Below, piece after piece: positions 9,984 through 23,065 of a stretch of 64,000 bases of DNA. Origin of the DNA: Monosporascus cannonballus (taxonomy: Eukaryota > Ascomycota > Sordariomycetes > Xylariales); contig QJNS01000151.1 of assembly GCA_004154925.1 (NCBI GenBank), forward strand, positions 1 through 64,000. Direction: 5' to 3'. Under the pieces are notes generated by a model that worked only from the letters and a program-made list of their open reading frames with translations, was not told where the DNA came from and searched no databases. Position 1 is the first letter of the stretch, and every line of letters begins with the position of its first letter. The position numbers and the translations under genes were made by a program.

Positions 9984-11317
9984 TGCGCCACAGGGAGCGA
10001 ATGAATATCGTAAATATCCAGCAACAATGTTGCCACCGGCGCCTCCGTTGTTGCCTGTGTACCAGAAGAGATGTTGTCAGCCTAACTCCGATGATTATGA
10101 CGAGTACAAACGTCAAGAACAAAGAGCACAAAGAAAAATCGAACTTACAATCAGTATATGCCTTCTTGAACAGCTCGGGGCAGGAAATGGTGAGTTTTGA
10201 GTCTTCGTTCACAGTTCCAACCTGGAGAGGTCGCCAGACATCCTGGTCCTTGTATCCAGACAACGTGCACCCGTCAACCCACCCAACTTTGTAGTAATAC
10301 GGCACCTTGCGATAAGTACCTTTCACAGTATCCTTGAGCTGTCCCGGGCCAAGGCGGTAGCAAGCTCCGGGCGAGATCGACACAGTATAGTCCCCGATAC
10401 TCCGCCTGCTTGCTAGCGAGGACGTCTCCCTGACCTGGAAATGCGTCCTTTTTATTACAGACAACGCTGCTCAATGTCGGCGTAGCCGTTGCCGCCGGGT
10501 GTGGCTCGGCGATTGTGGAAATCGGAGGTTTAGTGCAGACCTGCAGAGTGTCACAAGCCGAATGACCTCCAGAGCCGCCACACTGTACAGTTGTTCCCCA
10601 CGACTGAACCGGAACCGCAGCTTATCGGGCCGCCGCCGGGAAGCTGGGGAAGGTCCGGTAGCCCCGTGGGGTTTGCAGGGTCAAGAGGATCGTAGTACCC
10701 TGACGGCTTGCCAGTTGGTGTAGGAACACAGAAGTATCCGCTAAAGGTCGTCCCGCAGGTGGTACGGCAGGTCGGCAAAACAGGACCTGGGCGATAAGTT
10801 ATTGGGGACACCACTGCCACTTCCGCCTCCACTGCTACCGTCGTCATCGCCTTCATCGTCGCCATCCTCGCCGTCGGAGTTGTGACCGCCAACATCGCCA
10901 CCGGGCTTGTAGGCACAAGCTGCAGATCCCTCACCACTCTCTTGTCGCTTGTTCTTCTCACTTGACGATCCGGCGGATCCACAATCGCCTGCGCCTAACG
11001 GTGCAAGGTCGCCGATACTTTTCGCGTTTCTGAGTGTTGTGGGACAACCTTCAAGTGTCGAATCAACCAGACAGTTTCCCTGCCACATCGCCTCTCCAGG
11101 TGAAGGGCACCCTGGCACTGTTTGTTGTTCGTTGAAGATCATTCCAAGACACCTTCAGTAGATCTACTAGGTTAAGGTGCAAAGGGCGATGCATAAACAT
11201 TACGAGCCTCTTAACCATGGCTGGCTTACGGAGCTCCTGAGCAAAATTTGCACGCAGATTCGGAAGGCTGCGCCAGTATGCTATAACACTGACGACAAGA
11301 GGGGTTGCTATTCTCAA
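9984..11317 (-). pseudogene. Secreted Cys-rich protein pseudogene, tail resembling fungal class V (GH18) chitinases
   Basis: The - strand reads, across three frames: a segment YWRSLPNLRANFAQELRKP (about 11275-11220); a Cys-containing segment VPGCPSPGEAMWQGNCLVDS (about 11118-11060); an acidic/Gly/Ser linker (about 10900-10800); TCRTTCGTTFSGYFCVPT (about 10770-10715); CGGSGGHSACDTLQVC (about 10582-10535); VVCNKKDAFPGQGDV (about 10465-10420); and KVGWVDGCTLSG with a terminal Cys. A likely intron survives at 10148-10055 (GTAAGT donor, GGCTGAC branch, ACAG acceptor). Removing it joins YTD to CNNGGAGGNIVAGY. The CNNGG tail and the Cys pattern resemble C-termini of fungal group C chitinases as I remember them. 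No catalytic GH18 motif was found, so the assignment is tentative. Frameshifts near 10815, 10590 and 10400 disable it. Confidence 0.5.
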
Positions 11318-12013
11318 TTTAGTCTCATTTAAACGATCAGCTTCGCCCGTAGATACGGATCATCACTCTCTGCTGATGATTGGAATGCATGTCTTGGGAA
11401 GCGAGTAGCACCTAACTAAGGAAGCTCCGTTGTTGAACATATATCCATCAGGGTTCGCAGGTCTAGGAATTCGGAGTTTTAACTCCGGAAAAGTGGGTCT
11501 ATCCCTATTCGAGGTGGCGAAGATGGCAAAAGACTTCGTAAGACTTCTAAAGTCTTCCAAAGTCTTCCAAAGCTTTCCATTTGATTAATAATGGAAAATA
11601 CTGATTAGTAATGAAATAATAAAGCTTAATAAGCCATTTTTCACATATATATATAGCCCTGAATTTCCCTAGCTGTTATTAGGCTTTTATAGCTGAAATA
11701 TAATTAATTCTATTTTCTGTAATACACCTTAAGTTTCCCCTAAACGTTTTCCCATATAAATCTTTGCAGGGTAACCTTACCTTCGGTCTCAATTCTTAGA
11801 GGTCATAAGCCCCGAAAGCGAATAACTCCTAACAATATCAACAATAACAACATTCCTTCATATCTCACCTAAACCTTAACCGATTTACACCATTTCTTCA
11901 CGCTGAAGATCGGCAAAATCACCTCTTTCTGCCATCAAATTTTCAGCTTTATCGGATTACTCTTTCATACTTATTTCAAAAAGTTTATATAACTATTTAT
12001 CTTATTCGATAAT
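11318..12013. other. Transition into the AT-rich block; possible 5' end of a copia element
   Basis: Composition falls sharply from about 11,580. There is a short AAGTCTTCC-type repeat at about 11536-11575. The stretch 11,580-12,010 precedes a copia gag region and may hold its 5' LTR and leader. I could not find a matching downstream LTR, so no LTR borders are claimed. Confidence 0.4.
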
Positions 12014-14559
12014 TATGGGTATTTTTAATAAACCCTTTCTACTTAAAGGCAATACCAACATAGAATTATAGTCCATTCGGACAAAGGCTACGCTTATACG
12101 CAAAGGCCTTAATTACGCTATAATAACGGATATAAGGAAAAATTTATCTCAATTCGATAATAACAAAACTTTGGCTACTATACAGCTACTGTGCAAAAAG
12201 CGGATCTTTGCACTATATAAAGGCTGTAACCAGTTGCAAAGAAACCTGGAAAATTCTTTATAGCCAATATAGGCCTGAAAGATTTACAACTGAATTTCTT
12301 ATACTAAAGGAATTCTTCAACTTTGTGTACGACGACTTCAAATCTATAAAAAAATATCTTAATAAGGTCAAGTCGTTAACTAACGAGTTAAAATCGAAGG
12401 ACCTAGAACTACTTAATAAAGTAATTATAGTCTGGGTATTAAATTCGTTATCCAATAATTTCGAAGCTTTTATTTATAAAATAACTCAATCTCTTTAAAA
12501 AAACTTTAAATTTTATATTTCTAAAACATTCTTTTTTTCGTTAATCGACAAAACAAAAGGTTAGAAAAAAAAAGGGTCAGTTATTAACCCTAAAAGGGGC
12601 TAAAAACGGCTGAAAAAAAATAACAATAAACGCTATTCTTACTGTAAAATCCTAGGTCATACAGATAAGGACTGCTATTTTCTTCATTCTAATAAGGCTC
12701 TTTCGGCCTGAAAAAATCCCATTAATAAAATGGGAAAAAAACCAGCCCCTAAAAGGCAAAGGGGGGAGCCAGAAATGAAGAAAGGAAATAAATCAACTTT
12801 TACTTCTTCAAAACGAAAAAAAAAGAAGTCAACGAAGTTGTCCTTATAGGTCAACTTATCGATACCGATAATAAAAATCAACAAGTTAATATAATTAAAA
12901 AAACGGCTTCAAAAGCTATTAATTCGAACAAAAAGCGTTTAAATATAACTTTAAACGACTTCGAAAACATAGTTATTTCCATCTAGGAACCCTATACTTC
13001 CTATCTAACCTCTAAAGGAGATCCGGATATAAATATAAAAAAACTTAAGCTTAACGTAAGTCACTTTAATAACCCTATATATAACTCCCTAAATATAACT
13101 AACGAACGATTAGTTTATTTAATATTAAAGAGAAAGGGAGAAAATAGTCATAATATCATACATCTTATAACTGATAACGGTATTACATTTCATACAATAA
13201 CTAATAAAAATTTTGTTTTTAATCTAAAGCGTATAAATAAAGCTATTAAATAAGGTAACTCTAATACCTTTCAAATAAAAGAGGCTGACGATTTAAAAAC
13301 TAAATGTATAAATTCAGCTTAAAGCTATATTATTAAAGATGTTTATTATATACCCGAATTAAAAATTAATCTTTTATCTATAAGTCGATTAAAAGGTATC
13401 TATACTTTAATAAATAAAGATATAAGTATAAAGTTTTTTGATAAAGTTACGCATTAATTAATAACCAAAAGATATCAAAAGAATGAATTATATTATATAC
13501 TATTCCAAGCTAAATATAATATAGAAAATTAAGGTACTATATTAACTTTAAATGATAAAACTATAGAAAATAACCAGTTAATAACCTTGCATAACAGATT
13601 GGGTCATATATCTTTAAAACCTTTAGTTAAATTCCTAATTAAAAATAACATAAAAATTTCCAAACAGGACATTATATACTTTAACAACTGGAAATGCGAA
13701 ATATGTCTTCAAGCTAAAGCTAGTCGAAATATAAATAAGGTATCTTTAAATAATAAGAAATATGCTATAAACGAAAGGATTTATAGCGATATAGGCGGTT
13801 TATTGCTAAATACCTATAACAAGTATAAATATTATAAAACTTTCTTTAATAAATCAAGTAAATACCTTAAGGTTAAGCTATTAACTTTTAAATTAAAAGC
13901 TTTAGAAGTCTTTAACAGCTTCAAACTTTAAGCTGAAAGCCAGACGGGCGATAAAGTTAAAAAATTTTTTCGTAATAACGAAACTAAATATATAACTAAC
14001 CGTTTTAAAATATACCTTAATAAATACGGTATATTGTATAATACAACTTTCGTATATACTAATAAATCGAATGGTTTAATCGAACGAATAAACCTTACTT
14101 TATTAAATAAAGTTAAAGCGTTCTTTATAAAGTCTGGATTATTTTAATACTTATAAGGTAAAGCTTTATTAGCCGCGATATATATATATAATCGTACACC
14201 GTATAAATCTCCGGAATATAAAATACTTTTTAAAGTATATTACGGTTACAAGTTGTATATAAATCATATATATACTTGGAGATTTATAGTTTATTATAAC
14301 ACTAATAAATATATATATAAATTGGAATCTCGTACAAATAAAAGGGTTATTATAGGTTATGGTACCCAAAATAACTATTATAAAATCTGAGATTTAAATA
14401 ACAAAAGATCTATATGGTTCCGAGACGTCTATATACTCGAAAATCGCTTTATAACTGATATAGCCAATAAAAGAACTAAAATATCTCTTAATAACGTCGG
14501 TTCTCCTAATAACGACTACAACTTTAAAGAAGCTACAGAAGTTGTGAAAGCTTTTGAAA
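12014..14559 (+). mobile_element. Degenerate Ty1/copia retrotransposon remnant (gag-protease-integrase part)
   Basis: Order of recognisable parts: gag of the UBN2 type (12208-12498; SKDLELLNKVIIVWVLNSL), and a CCHC zinc knuckle at about 12634-12675 in which the first Cys is now Tyr but YCKILGHTDKDC remains. A gag-pre-integrase region follows with LHNRLGHIS and CEICLQAKAS (13587-13740), then an integrase core from about 13,770 (YSDIGG) through an altered second-Asp region near 13,970 to NGLIER near 14,075. Internal TAA/TAG stops stand where Gln or Trp is expected, and several Asp/Glu are changed, as expected of RIP. Coding similarity stops exactly where the LTR at 14,560 begins. The reverse transcriptase and RNase H parts are missing from the window. 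Confidence 0.85.
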
Positions 14560-14946
14560 TGTTATGACCCAACGAGCCACGGTCTCTAGAAACGGTCTAC
14601 TACGACCCAACCACAAGTGCGCGATAGAGTAGGTTACGTAATAGATCACCAACTCACTGGTAATGAGCCAATAAGTTAGATCACTAATTTACTGATAATA
14701 AGCCAATAAGCCGAATTACCAACTTACTGGTAATAAGCTAATAAGCCGAATTAAAATATATATGTTTATTATTTTTGTAATTTAAATAATTTTAATTTAT
14801 AATAATAATATAGTATTTAAAATATTTTTAATATTAGAGATCGTAATACCTTATTATATTTATTATTTAAAATTTTACGATATTTTTATTAATAGAAATT
14901 AGTATAATTAAGGTTTAATAATTAATTAAATTTTTTAATTATTATA
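14560..14946 (+). repeat. 5' LTR of element A (type 1, 387 bp)
   Basis: Begins TGTTATGACCCAACG. The end is RIP-altered to ATTATA where GTCACA is seen in intact relatives. It contains three tandem copies of a 35-bp unit (about 14,645-14,750). It is the same length as the 3' LTR of element B (30882-31268). Confidence 0.85.
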
Positions 14947-15838
14947 CGTTATAAAATTTTATTTAATAATACCGTTAAATTTTAAGCAATATTGCCGATA
15001 TTATATTTATTAATAAATAAATCGAATAATTTATTTATTAAAATTTTAATAACCCGGATATTAAAATAAAATCCGAAAAAAATCTTATTTTTTTTACGAA
15101 ATTATTTTTCGACATTTAAATACCATAAACGAACGTATTATTTAGCTTAAAAAACAATTATAATCTTATAACGTTTTCTAAGCCGTTTACGAAAAGCTTA
15201 AAAAAAAGCTTCCGAAATTAAAAGGCCTATTCGAACGAATTAAGTTATTTAGTTAAATTTTACTAAGAAATTAGAAAAAATATTTAAATCTTTTAAGCCA
15301 GAATTTTTCGACGAAACTTTAATTAAATTATAATTATTTTTAATTTAATACGTAATATATTTCGAGTATTGTTTAATTCGATTTATTATATTTACTAAAC
15401 GAATAAAATTTATAATTACATAATTTACTACAAATACGGTTATTTAATTTAAGTTCAATATAAAAATTATAATATAAATATAATATAAATTTATAATAAT
15501 TATAAATAATTTAAATAAATATTAACGAAAGTTGTCGAAATTATAAATGAAAAAATAAAAGCCGAAATATAAATTTAGCAATTATAATAAAAAGGATTAA
15601 TATTTATTTACAGTAATACGTTAATTTAATTAACCGTTAAATTAAACTAAAAATTAAAAGTATTAATAATTAAATTTTGTAATGACATGAAAAAAATATA
15701 AAAAGAATTTTTTAAACTTAATCGAATTAATTATTTATTAAAATATATCGTAATAATAATTAAACTTAACGATCGATAATATATTTAGCATATTAGAGGT
15801 ATTAAAAGAAAATATAATAATAAATTCCGATATATTAT

Positions 15839-16257
15839 TGTTACAGGAACAGGGGTTCCTGTATCGAGGAGACCAACTTTTAAGGCCTAGCGCGGGCCTC
15901 TCACGGCAAAACTCCGGAAGGGAGTTCTTGGCCTGGTTGACATAATCTAAGTGATCTGATGGATTGATCAGATTACATAGATTACATAGATTTACGATAT
16001 ACTCATTTTGTGAAATTGGGATATATAATAGATTGGTTTTTTATGTAAATAGTACCTACTTAGTTTCGTTCCTTAGCTATTAATCTAAATTCTTAATCCA
16101 GAGGTAACTGTACTGTTTTCTAATTAAGGGAAAAGTTTTTAAATCTTTTTAACGAACAGATCATTAAATTATTTCTCGCCTTATTGTTACCTGCAAATCA
16201 AGACCTTTTTCGGATACTGCTTATACCTCCAGGTGGATGTATAATAGGTTCGTTACA
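15839..16257 (+). repeat. 5' LTR of element C (419 bp)
   Basis: Runs TGTTACAGGAAC...GGTTCGTTACA. Compared with the 3' copy it keeps more C and G. The differences seen are nearly all C/T or G/A. Confidence 0.92.
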
Positions 16258-19200
16258 TTTTAATAATTCCTTAATTAATAGCTAACGAATGATTTACCGC
16301 CTAATTAAAGCATAAATTTTCCTGAACTTAATATAAACGATAATATAGAACGATATTTAAAAGATAAATAATATACCCGATTTTTGTTATTAGCCAGTAA
16401 AAGATTAATAACCAGATTAAATAATTTACCTTTTATCAAAAAAGTTCTTTAATTAATTGATAATATGGTACCCCTTATTATTCGATCTTAGGGAGGATTA
16501 TCTTTGCAGCCCAGATAATAACTTATCCCGACCTTTAAAAATATTATTGAAGTCCAGGGAGAGGAGTTGGAGGAAGAGGTGGTTGAGGAGAGGGTTAAGG
16601 AAAAGTATGGAGCCGAAGTCCTAAAGGGAAAAAAAAGAGAACTTACTATAGAAGAAAAATTGGACCTTTTGGCATAAGAAGTTAAAAGCTTAAAAAAGGA
16701 AAATATTTGATTCGCCAAAGGAAAAAAAACGACTTTTCCTTAATTTGGCTCTCCCAGGGGATGAAGCTAAGGAAGTGGTTTTCGACCACTTTCGTTCGGA
16801 GCAGAACAAACTCTAGAAGAAATTTCGATTCTGCTATTGTTCGGAATAAACCAGATACGCGAAAAAATTATTTCACCTCCCAGCTACTAAGGAATGCCAG
16901 ACGTCAAGGGCTATAAGCCAAATCCCCCTAAGCTTTATGATGGATTTGAGGACCTGGAAGGATTTTTAATTTAGGCCAGATTTTATTTTAAATTTTATGA
17001 GAATTTTTTAATTAAGAATTATCAAAAAGTGATAGCCATTTTACAGTTATTTATCGGAAAAGTTTTTTTGTAGTTCGAACCTATTATGAAAGATTATTTA
17101 AAAAATTACCCGGACAATTTTTTGGACATAATTAATTATATTTTTAGCAAATATGACCATTTCGAAGAACGGATGCAAACTTTGTTCGGAAATCCCGACA
17201 AAAAATAAAACGTTATTAAGCAGTTATATCTTTTTTAGCAGATTAAGTTAGCCGCCGAATATATAACGGAATTTAATTGCCTTGCCGTTATTTCTAACTT
17301 ATTAGAGAATACGTTATTTTACCTTTATTATAACGGCCTAAAGCCCTTAGTTAAGGATAAGATATATAAGGAACCAAAAATTGGATTTTTCCCGGAGTAT
17401 ACCGATAAGGCTATTATTGTTAATTAACGTATTTTCGATTAATACCTCGAAAAAAAAGGATTAATAAGCGAAATGATAATAAAGGCCCTAATAGCCGAAA
17501 TAAGAAGGATAAAGGCAAGCCTTAAAAGGAAGCGAATTCCGTTTTGAAGGAGCCCAAGAAAGATAAATCTAAAGTAAAATGTTTTAACTATGGCAAAAAG
17601 GGATATTTTAAGAGCGAATGCCGTTTTTCTGCCAAAAGGAACTCCAAGAAGGGAGGAATTCTTTAACTCCAAAAAAAGTTAAAATAATTAAACAAAAAAC
17701 CGACAGTAAGGTAAAAGAAAAGGAAAAAAAAGTTAATTCGATTACCTCCTAGCCCGAATTTATTATTACTACGATTACTTAAATCTAGAACGATATCCCA
17801 AAGTACGAGAATTATCTTATCTGCCAGGATTTTAAAGTCAAAATTTGCAAATATTACCTAGGACAAATAATTTCTAGGATAACCATAAAGTTAAGATATT
17901 AATATTATCTTAATTCCTAGAAATGTAAGATATATATAGAGGATGGTTAATTTCGACCAGATATCGGCAACCATAGATAGTTATCCCCAGAGCTTTATAA
18001 GCTCCCCAAATGCTCGATATATACCAAAAATCCCCATAACCTACTGCATTTTACCGCTTGTTACCGCAATAATTATTTCGTTTATTTCAAAGCTAAAAAA
18101 AATAATAACTTTTGGCCTAAATGGAACGAGGAAATATTTATTAAACCGGATAACGAATGCAGATACATAGAAACCTCCCGATGGCCAGAATACCTTAAAT
18201 CTTATTATTTATATCCTAATTCAAAACGGAATCGGAAGGCCATATTATAAGGATACCTATGTTACGCCCTGATGCTTTGCATCTAATATAAGCTCCTAGA
18301 TATAGGAACACCTTTTTCGGAGATATACCTCTTCGACCTTATGACTTAAAAAATACAAAACCAAGGGATAAACCAAAAGAAAACAGTTACTTTCGGATAC
18401 CAATTGGGCAGAAAGAAATGGTACAAATACATAGACGACCACTGTACCAAATACGCAGCCAAAAAAGCTCGAAAATAAAAACGCCTTTTTGCAACCAAGC
18501 TACGTTAATCAAAAAACGACAAAGGCCTTCGAAAATAAGGCATCAAAAAGCCTTATTATATAAAACCTTATGTAAGGCAACCAAAGGATTACGCAACCAA
18601 ATAGAAATTTCTTTTCGATATAAGGGCAAAACGTTTAAAGCCATAATTGATTCAGGAGCCGAAAACAATTTTATTTTTCTTACCGTAATAGAAAAATATC
18701 AAATTCCTTAGAAATACAAATTGAAATCCTACAAATTACGCACAGTAAACGGAAGCTTATCCACGTACGATAACGGACGAATTTTTCGGGAAATTAAGGA
18801 ATTCCTAATACAGATTCAAGGATATTAAAAACGAATTTTGCTAGATATTGCTAATATTTCTGGGCACGATATCATTTTGGGAATACCGTGGCTTAGGTCC
18901 AACAATCCGCATATCAACTGGAAATATCAGATATTCTTATGGGAAAATAAGCCACCCGGAAGAGAAAACCAAGAAATCTATTATGTTATCAAGGAAATCC
19001 AGATTATAAATTAAGCTTTCATAATACCATTTAAATATCGACGATTTAAGAAATTATTCAAGGACAAAAAAAACCACAAGTTACCACCATATAATCAATG
19101 GGATTACAGAATACCCATCAAAAAAAGATATTATCCCAAATTTCACAAAATTTACCACATAAACCCTAATAAATTAAAGGCCTTATAAAAAAGTATTTAA

Positions 19201-22139
19201 CTTAACTTAAAAAAAGGATATATCCAACCCTTTAATTCCCCAGTTAGATACCCCGTTCTCATAGTACCAAAAACTAAAGATAAAAAACAAAAAATTAACG
19301 AAAACGGAAACCTGGTTTTCAAAAAAATAATCGATTACAAATAATTAAATAACGTTACGATTAAAAACAAATATCCTTTAACCCTTATAAGTATATTAAA
19401 AAAACGTTAATAAAGCAAAATAATTTATTGCATTTAACTTCCAAAATAATTATTACCGTATCAAAATAACCAAAAAAAATGGAAAACGGTATTTAAAATA
19501 ATATATGGACTTTACGAATACAGAATAATGCCTATAAGACTTATTAATGCTCCCGCCAGTTTCCAGCGCCTAATCATAATTACGTTCAGAAAATTTTTAG
19601 ACAAATTTGTATTTGTTTATTTCGACGATATCCTTATTTATTCCGAAACTTTAAAAAAACACAAAAAGCAAGTCACCCAAATGTTCCAAACGTTAAACGA
19701 AGCGAACATCCGAGTTAACCTAGCCAAGAACGTATGGCATACACAGAAATTGGACTTTTTAAGATATACTTTCACCCCCGGCCAAATTTAAATTTAACGC
19801 TTTAAAATGGAAACAATTAAGGATTAGCCCATCCCTAATAAGGTAACCGTTACAAACATCCGGTAGATCTTAGGATTTACGGATTACGTACAAGGCCTAA
19901 TCAAGGGATACGGAGATATAATCAGGCCATTAACGAAACTTACCACCAAAAAGTATATGGGAAAAAAATTTGAACTTCCAGAAAAAACGAAAAAAACGTT
20001 TTAAACCCTAAAGGATGCAATTACCAACGGACCCATAATAAGACTACCTAATGCCGACAAGAAAAAACGTTTAAAAATTGATACTTCAAACTATGCCCTA
20101 AATGCCGTCCTAGAATAACTAAAAAATAACGGCAAATGGTACCTAATAACATATTACTTAAAAGCATTCCGAAATGCAGAACTCAGATACCAGATTTACG
20201 ATAAAAAACTATTAACAATTATTAGCATTTTTAAAAAATAAAAACCTTTTCTTAATAAAACGAAAAAACCCTTTAATATCTACTTTAATTACAAAAACCT
20301 TATTCGATTCATAAAAGCTTAAAAATTAAATAAACGGCATAAAAAATAAATGATTTTCCTATTAAGATTTAACTTCAAAATATATTACATCAAAAAAAAA
20401 GAAAATATTTAGGCGGATATTTTTAATTACAAAGGCGATTACGATTTTAAAGTTCTCAAAAAAAACATGCAAATGTTATAGTACAACCAAAATAGCACAA
20501 TATAATTATGCAAAATCTTAAAAAAACTATTTCCCGAACTTTTGACGTAATTCCAGAATTCTTACGATAAAAAAAAAACAAAAAAAGGTTTAACAATTAA
20601 AGGAACAATTAAAAAATTAATTACTGTACCATAATAAAATCTATATTCCTAAGGATAAACAGGAACAATTTATAAAGGAATTTTACGAAAATCCATTATA
20701 CGGATATCAAAAAATTTTTAAAACCACCAGACGATTATAAGAAAAATATAATTTTCCAAAACTACGCCGTATGGTCAAAAAGGTAATCAAGGATTACAAC
20801 ATTTGCAATAAGGCCAAAGCAGCACGCCATAAACCCTACAGGCTACTATAACCCACCGATATTCCTAATAAAACATGGAATACCATAACTTGGGACTTTA
20901 TTATTAATTTATTTCCATCAAAAAAACTAGTTATTAAAGTCGAATACGACGGAATATAAGTAATAGTTAATAAATTTACTAAATATAAGTACTTTTTACT
21001 TTTTAAAAAAAACGCAACGGCAAAACAATTAACTTACGCCTTTATCAAATATTACCTAAACAAACATAAGATACCAGAAAAGATTATTTCTAACGGAGAT
21101 ACGTTATTTACTTTAAAGTTTGGCACTAATTTCTTTAAATAAATTAATGTTAAACTCAAATTCTTTACAGCCTATTACCTTTAAACAAACGGTTAAACCG
21201 AAAGACTAAACCAAACCCTGGAATAATATTTCCGAAACTATATTAATTACTAACAAAATAACTGGGTAAAGCTTTTACCATTGGCGCAAATCGCTTATAA
21301 TACATCTATCAACGAAAACATGGGCGTATCTTCTTATACAGCTATATACGGGCATAAAACAAAAACAAAACGATTTAAATAACCGCTTAAAAAGGTACCA
21401 AAAATTATTATAATTACCCTAAAAACAAAAACATTAACAATAAAAATCAAGATAATCCAGGCTCGTTTCCAAAACAAATTACGGTTTTTTTAATAACGGA
21501 TAACTTAATATTATAACAAAAAAAAATTAAAGGATTAATTCTAACGAAAAGAAATAAAGTTTACTTATTACGCCAAAAACAAAACGCAACCTTAAACATC
21601 TTACAAATCAAGACGAAAAAACCTAATAACAAACTCGACTTCAAAAAACTTGGCCCGTTTAAGGTTAAAAAAATCATTTTTAAAACTAATTACCGATTAT
21701 CGCTACCCAAAAACATAAAGATACACCCTGTTTTCCATATTTCTTTACTTGAACCAATACCTAAAAACGCCCCGTTAAAAATAGACCTAAAACTTAAAAA
21801 GGACTTTAACGAATACGAAATTAAATAAATATTGGATTCCAAAATAATCAAAAACAAAATCCAGTACCTAGTTAAATGGGAAAAATACTTATACGAAAAA
21901 AATACGTAAAAACCGTTTAACCACTTAACGAATACGATGGACCTGGTTAAGACGTTCTACCGCCAAAATCCTGACCGACCGTTTCCAATACGGACAAGGT
22001 TGTAAATAATAACGGTTCCCCATTTAAATCCAAACTTGCAACGTTCCAATCGAAGGAAATAAACGCTTCCGCGATAGCGTTTATCTCGGAAATAAGCTGT
22101 ATTTGCTCTATTTTTATACGTCGCTGTTTTTCCTTTAAT

Positions 22140-22480
22140 TTTTCTTATTTTTTTAATTAATCTAGTTTATAACCTTTTTTCAAAATGGTAAAGGCCTTTT
22201 TCTGCAAAACGTTTTGCTAAAAACGCAAATGTTTTAACCGACTTAAAAGCTCTATTAATTTATCTTCTATTTTACGTTGTTCTTTTTGCAAATACTTACG
22301 TTCCTCCTTAATTTTTGCTAGGGAATTCATTTCCAGTATATCGTAAGCTAAGCGCTAACGACAAATACAATAACCATAGCTAAGAATATCGATTACGTAA
22401 AAAAATCGAACTTCCCAAAACGAACATAATTTAAACAAAAAACAACTTTGGACCCAAATTTCTTAATAAAATTTGCACGG
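22140..22480 (-). pseudogene. Antisense coiled-coil reading frame in element C
   Basis: Between the chromodomain end and the 3' LTR, the opposite strand reads ILEMNSLAKIKEERKYLQKE followed by QRKIEDKLIELLSRLKHLRF (about 22,345-22,210). This is a strongly heptad-like, Lys/Glu/Leu-rich helix. Upstream in the same frame is a short Cys-containing stretch with a stop. The pattern is unlike chance AT-rich sequence and recurs in a related form in elements A, E and G. The function is unknown, and it is broken here by stops. Confidence 0.55.
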
Positions 22481-22646
22481 TTATTACGCGTTTCGCGCTA
22501 ATTTAATCGAGGTTTTCTTTTCTCTTTTTGGATACGGCCTGTTATGATAAAGTTAATTAAGACGTTTCTAACTCCCTCCAACAAAACAAAAATGGCCACT
22601 TACGGTTTTTATCTTTAGGACAAAAATCCTTGGAAAAAGGGAATAA

Positions 22647-23065
22647 TATTACAGGAATAAGGGTTCCTATATCGAGGAGACCAACTTTTAAGGCTTAACG
22701 CGGGCTTTTTACGGCAAAACTCCGGAAGGGAGTTCTTAACCTGGTTAACATAATCTAAATGATTTGATGGATTAATCAAATCATATAAATCATATAAATC
22801 TATAATACACTTATTTTGTAAAATTAGGATATATAATAAATCGGTTTTTTATGTAAATAGCACCTACTTAATTTTGCTCCTTAGCTATTAATCTAAGCTT
22901 TTAATCCAAAAGTAACTGCACCGTTCTTTAATTAAGGGAAAAGTCTTTAAATCTCTTTAACGAATAAACCACTGAATTATTCCTCGCCCTATTATTACCT
23001 GCAAATCAAGACCCTTTTCGGATACTGCTCATACCTCCAGGTGGATGTATGACAGGTTCGTTACA
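22647..23065 (+). repeat. 3' LTR of element C (419 bp)
   Basis: Same length as the 5' LTR. It begins TATTACAGGAAT (RIP-altered TG) and ends GTTCGTTACA before the ATTAT duplication. Confidence 0.92.

Larger units (their letters stand above)
15839..23065 (+). mobile_element. Element C: chromovirus-type Ty3/gypsy retrotransposon, RIP-degraded
   Basis: Complete by structure: 7,227 bp, two 419-bp LTRs, target duplication ATTAT on both sides (15834-15838 and 23066-23070). Order: gag (about 16,700-17,500), then a zinc knuckle near 17,578-17,620 (CFNYGKKGYFKSEC, with one Cys and the His changed to Tyr). Next are an aspartic protease with DSGA at 18649-18660 and reverse transcriptase with YFDD at 19618-19629. 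RNase H and integrase follow (about 20,200-21,400, including CNKAKAARH and DGI.VIVNKFTKY segments). A chromodomain occurs at about 21,808-21,930 (IQYLVKWEKYLYE), running to a stop near 22,003. Stops are mostly TAA/TAG. It is inserted in element A. It is better preserved than its host but not functional. Confidence 0.92.

Noticed and set aside
14640..14755. CRISPR-like array from the 35-bp repeats in the LTR
   Set aside because: Units are directly adjacent with no spacers, within a eukaryotic LTR.
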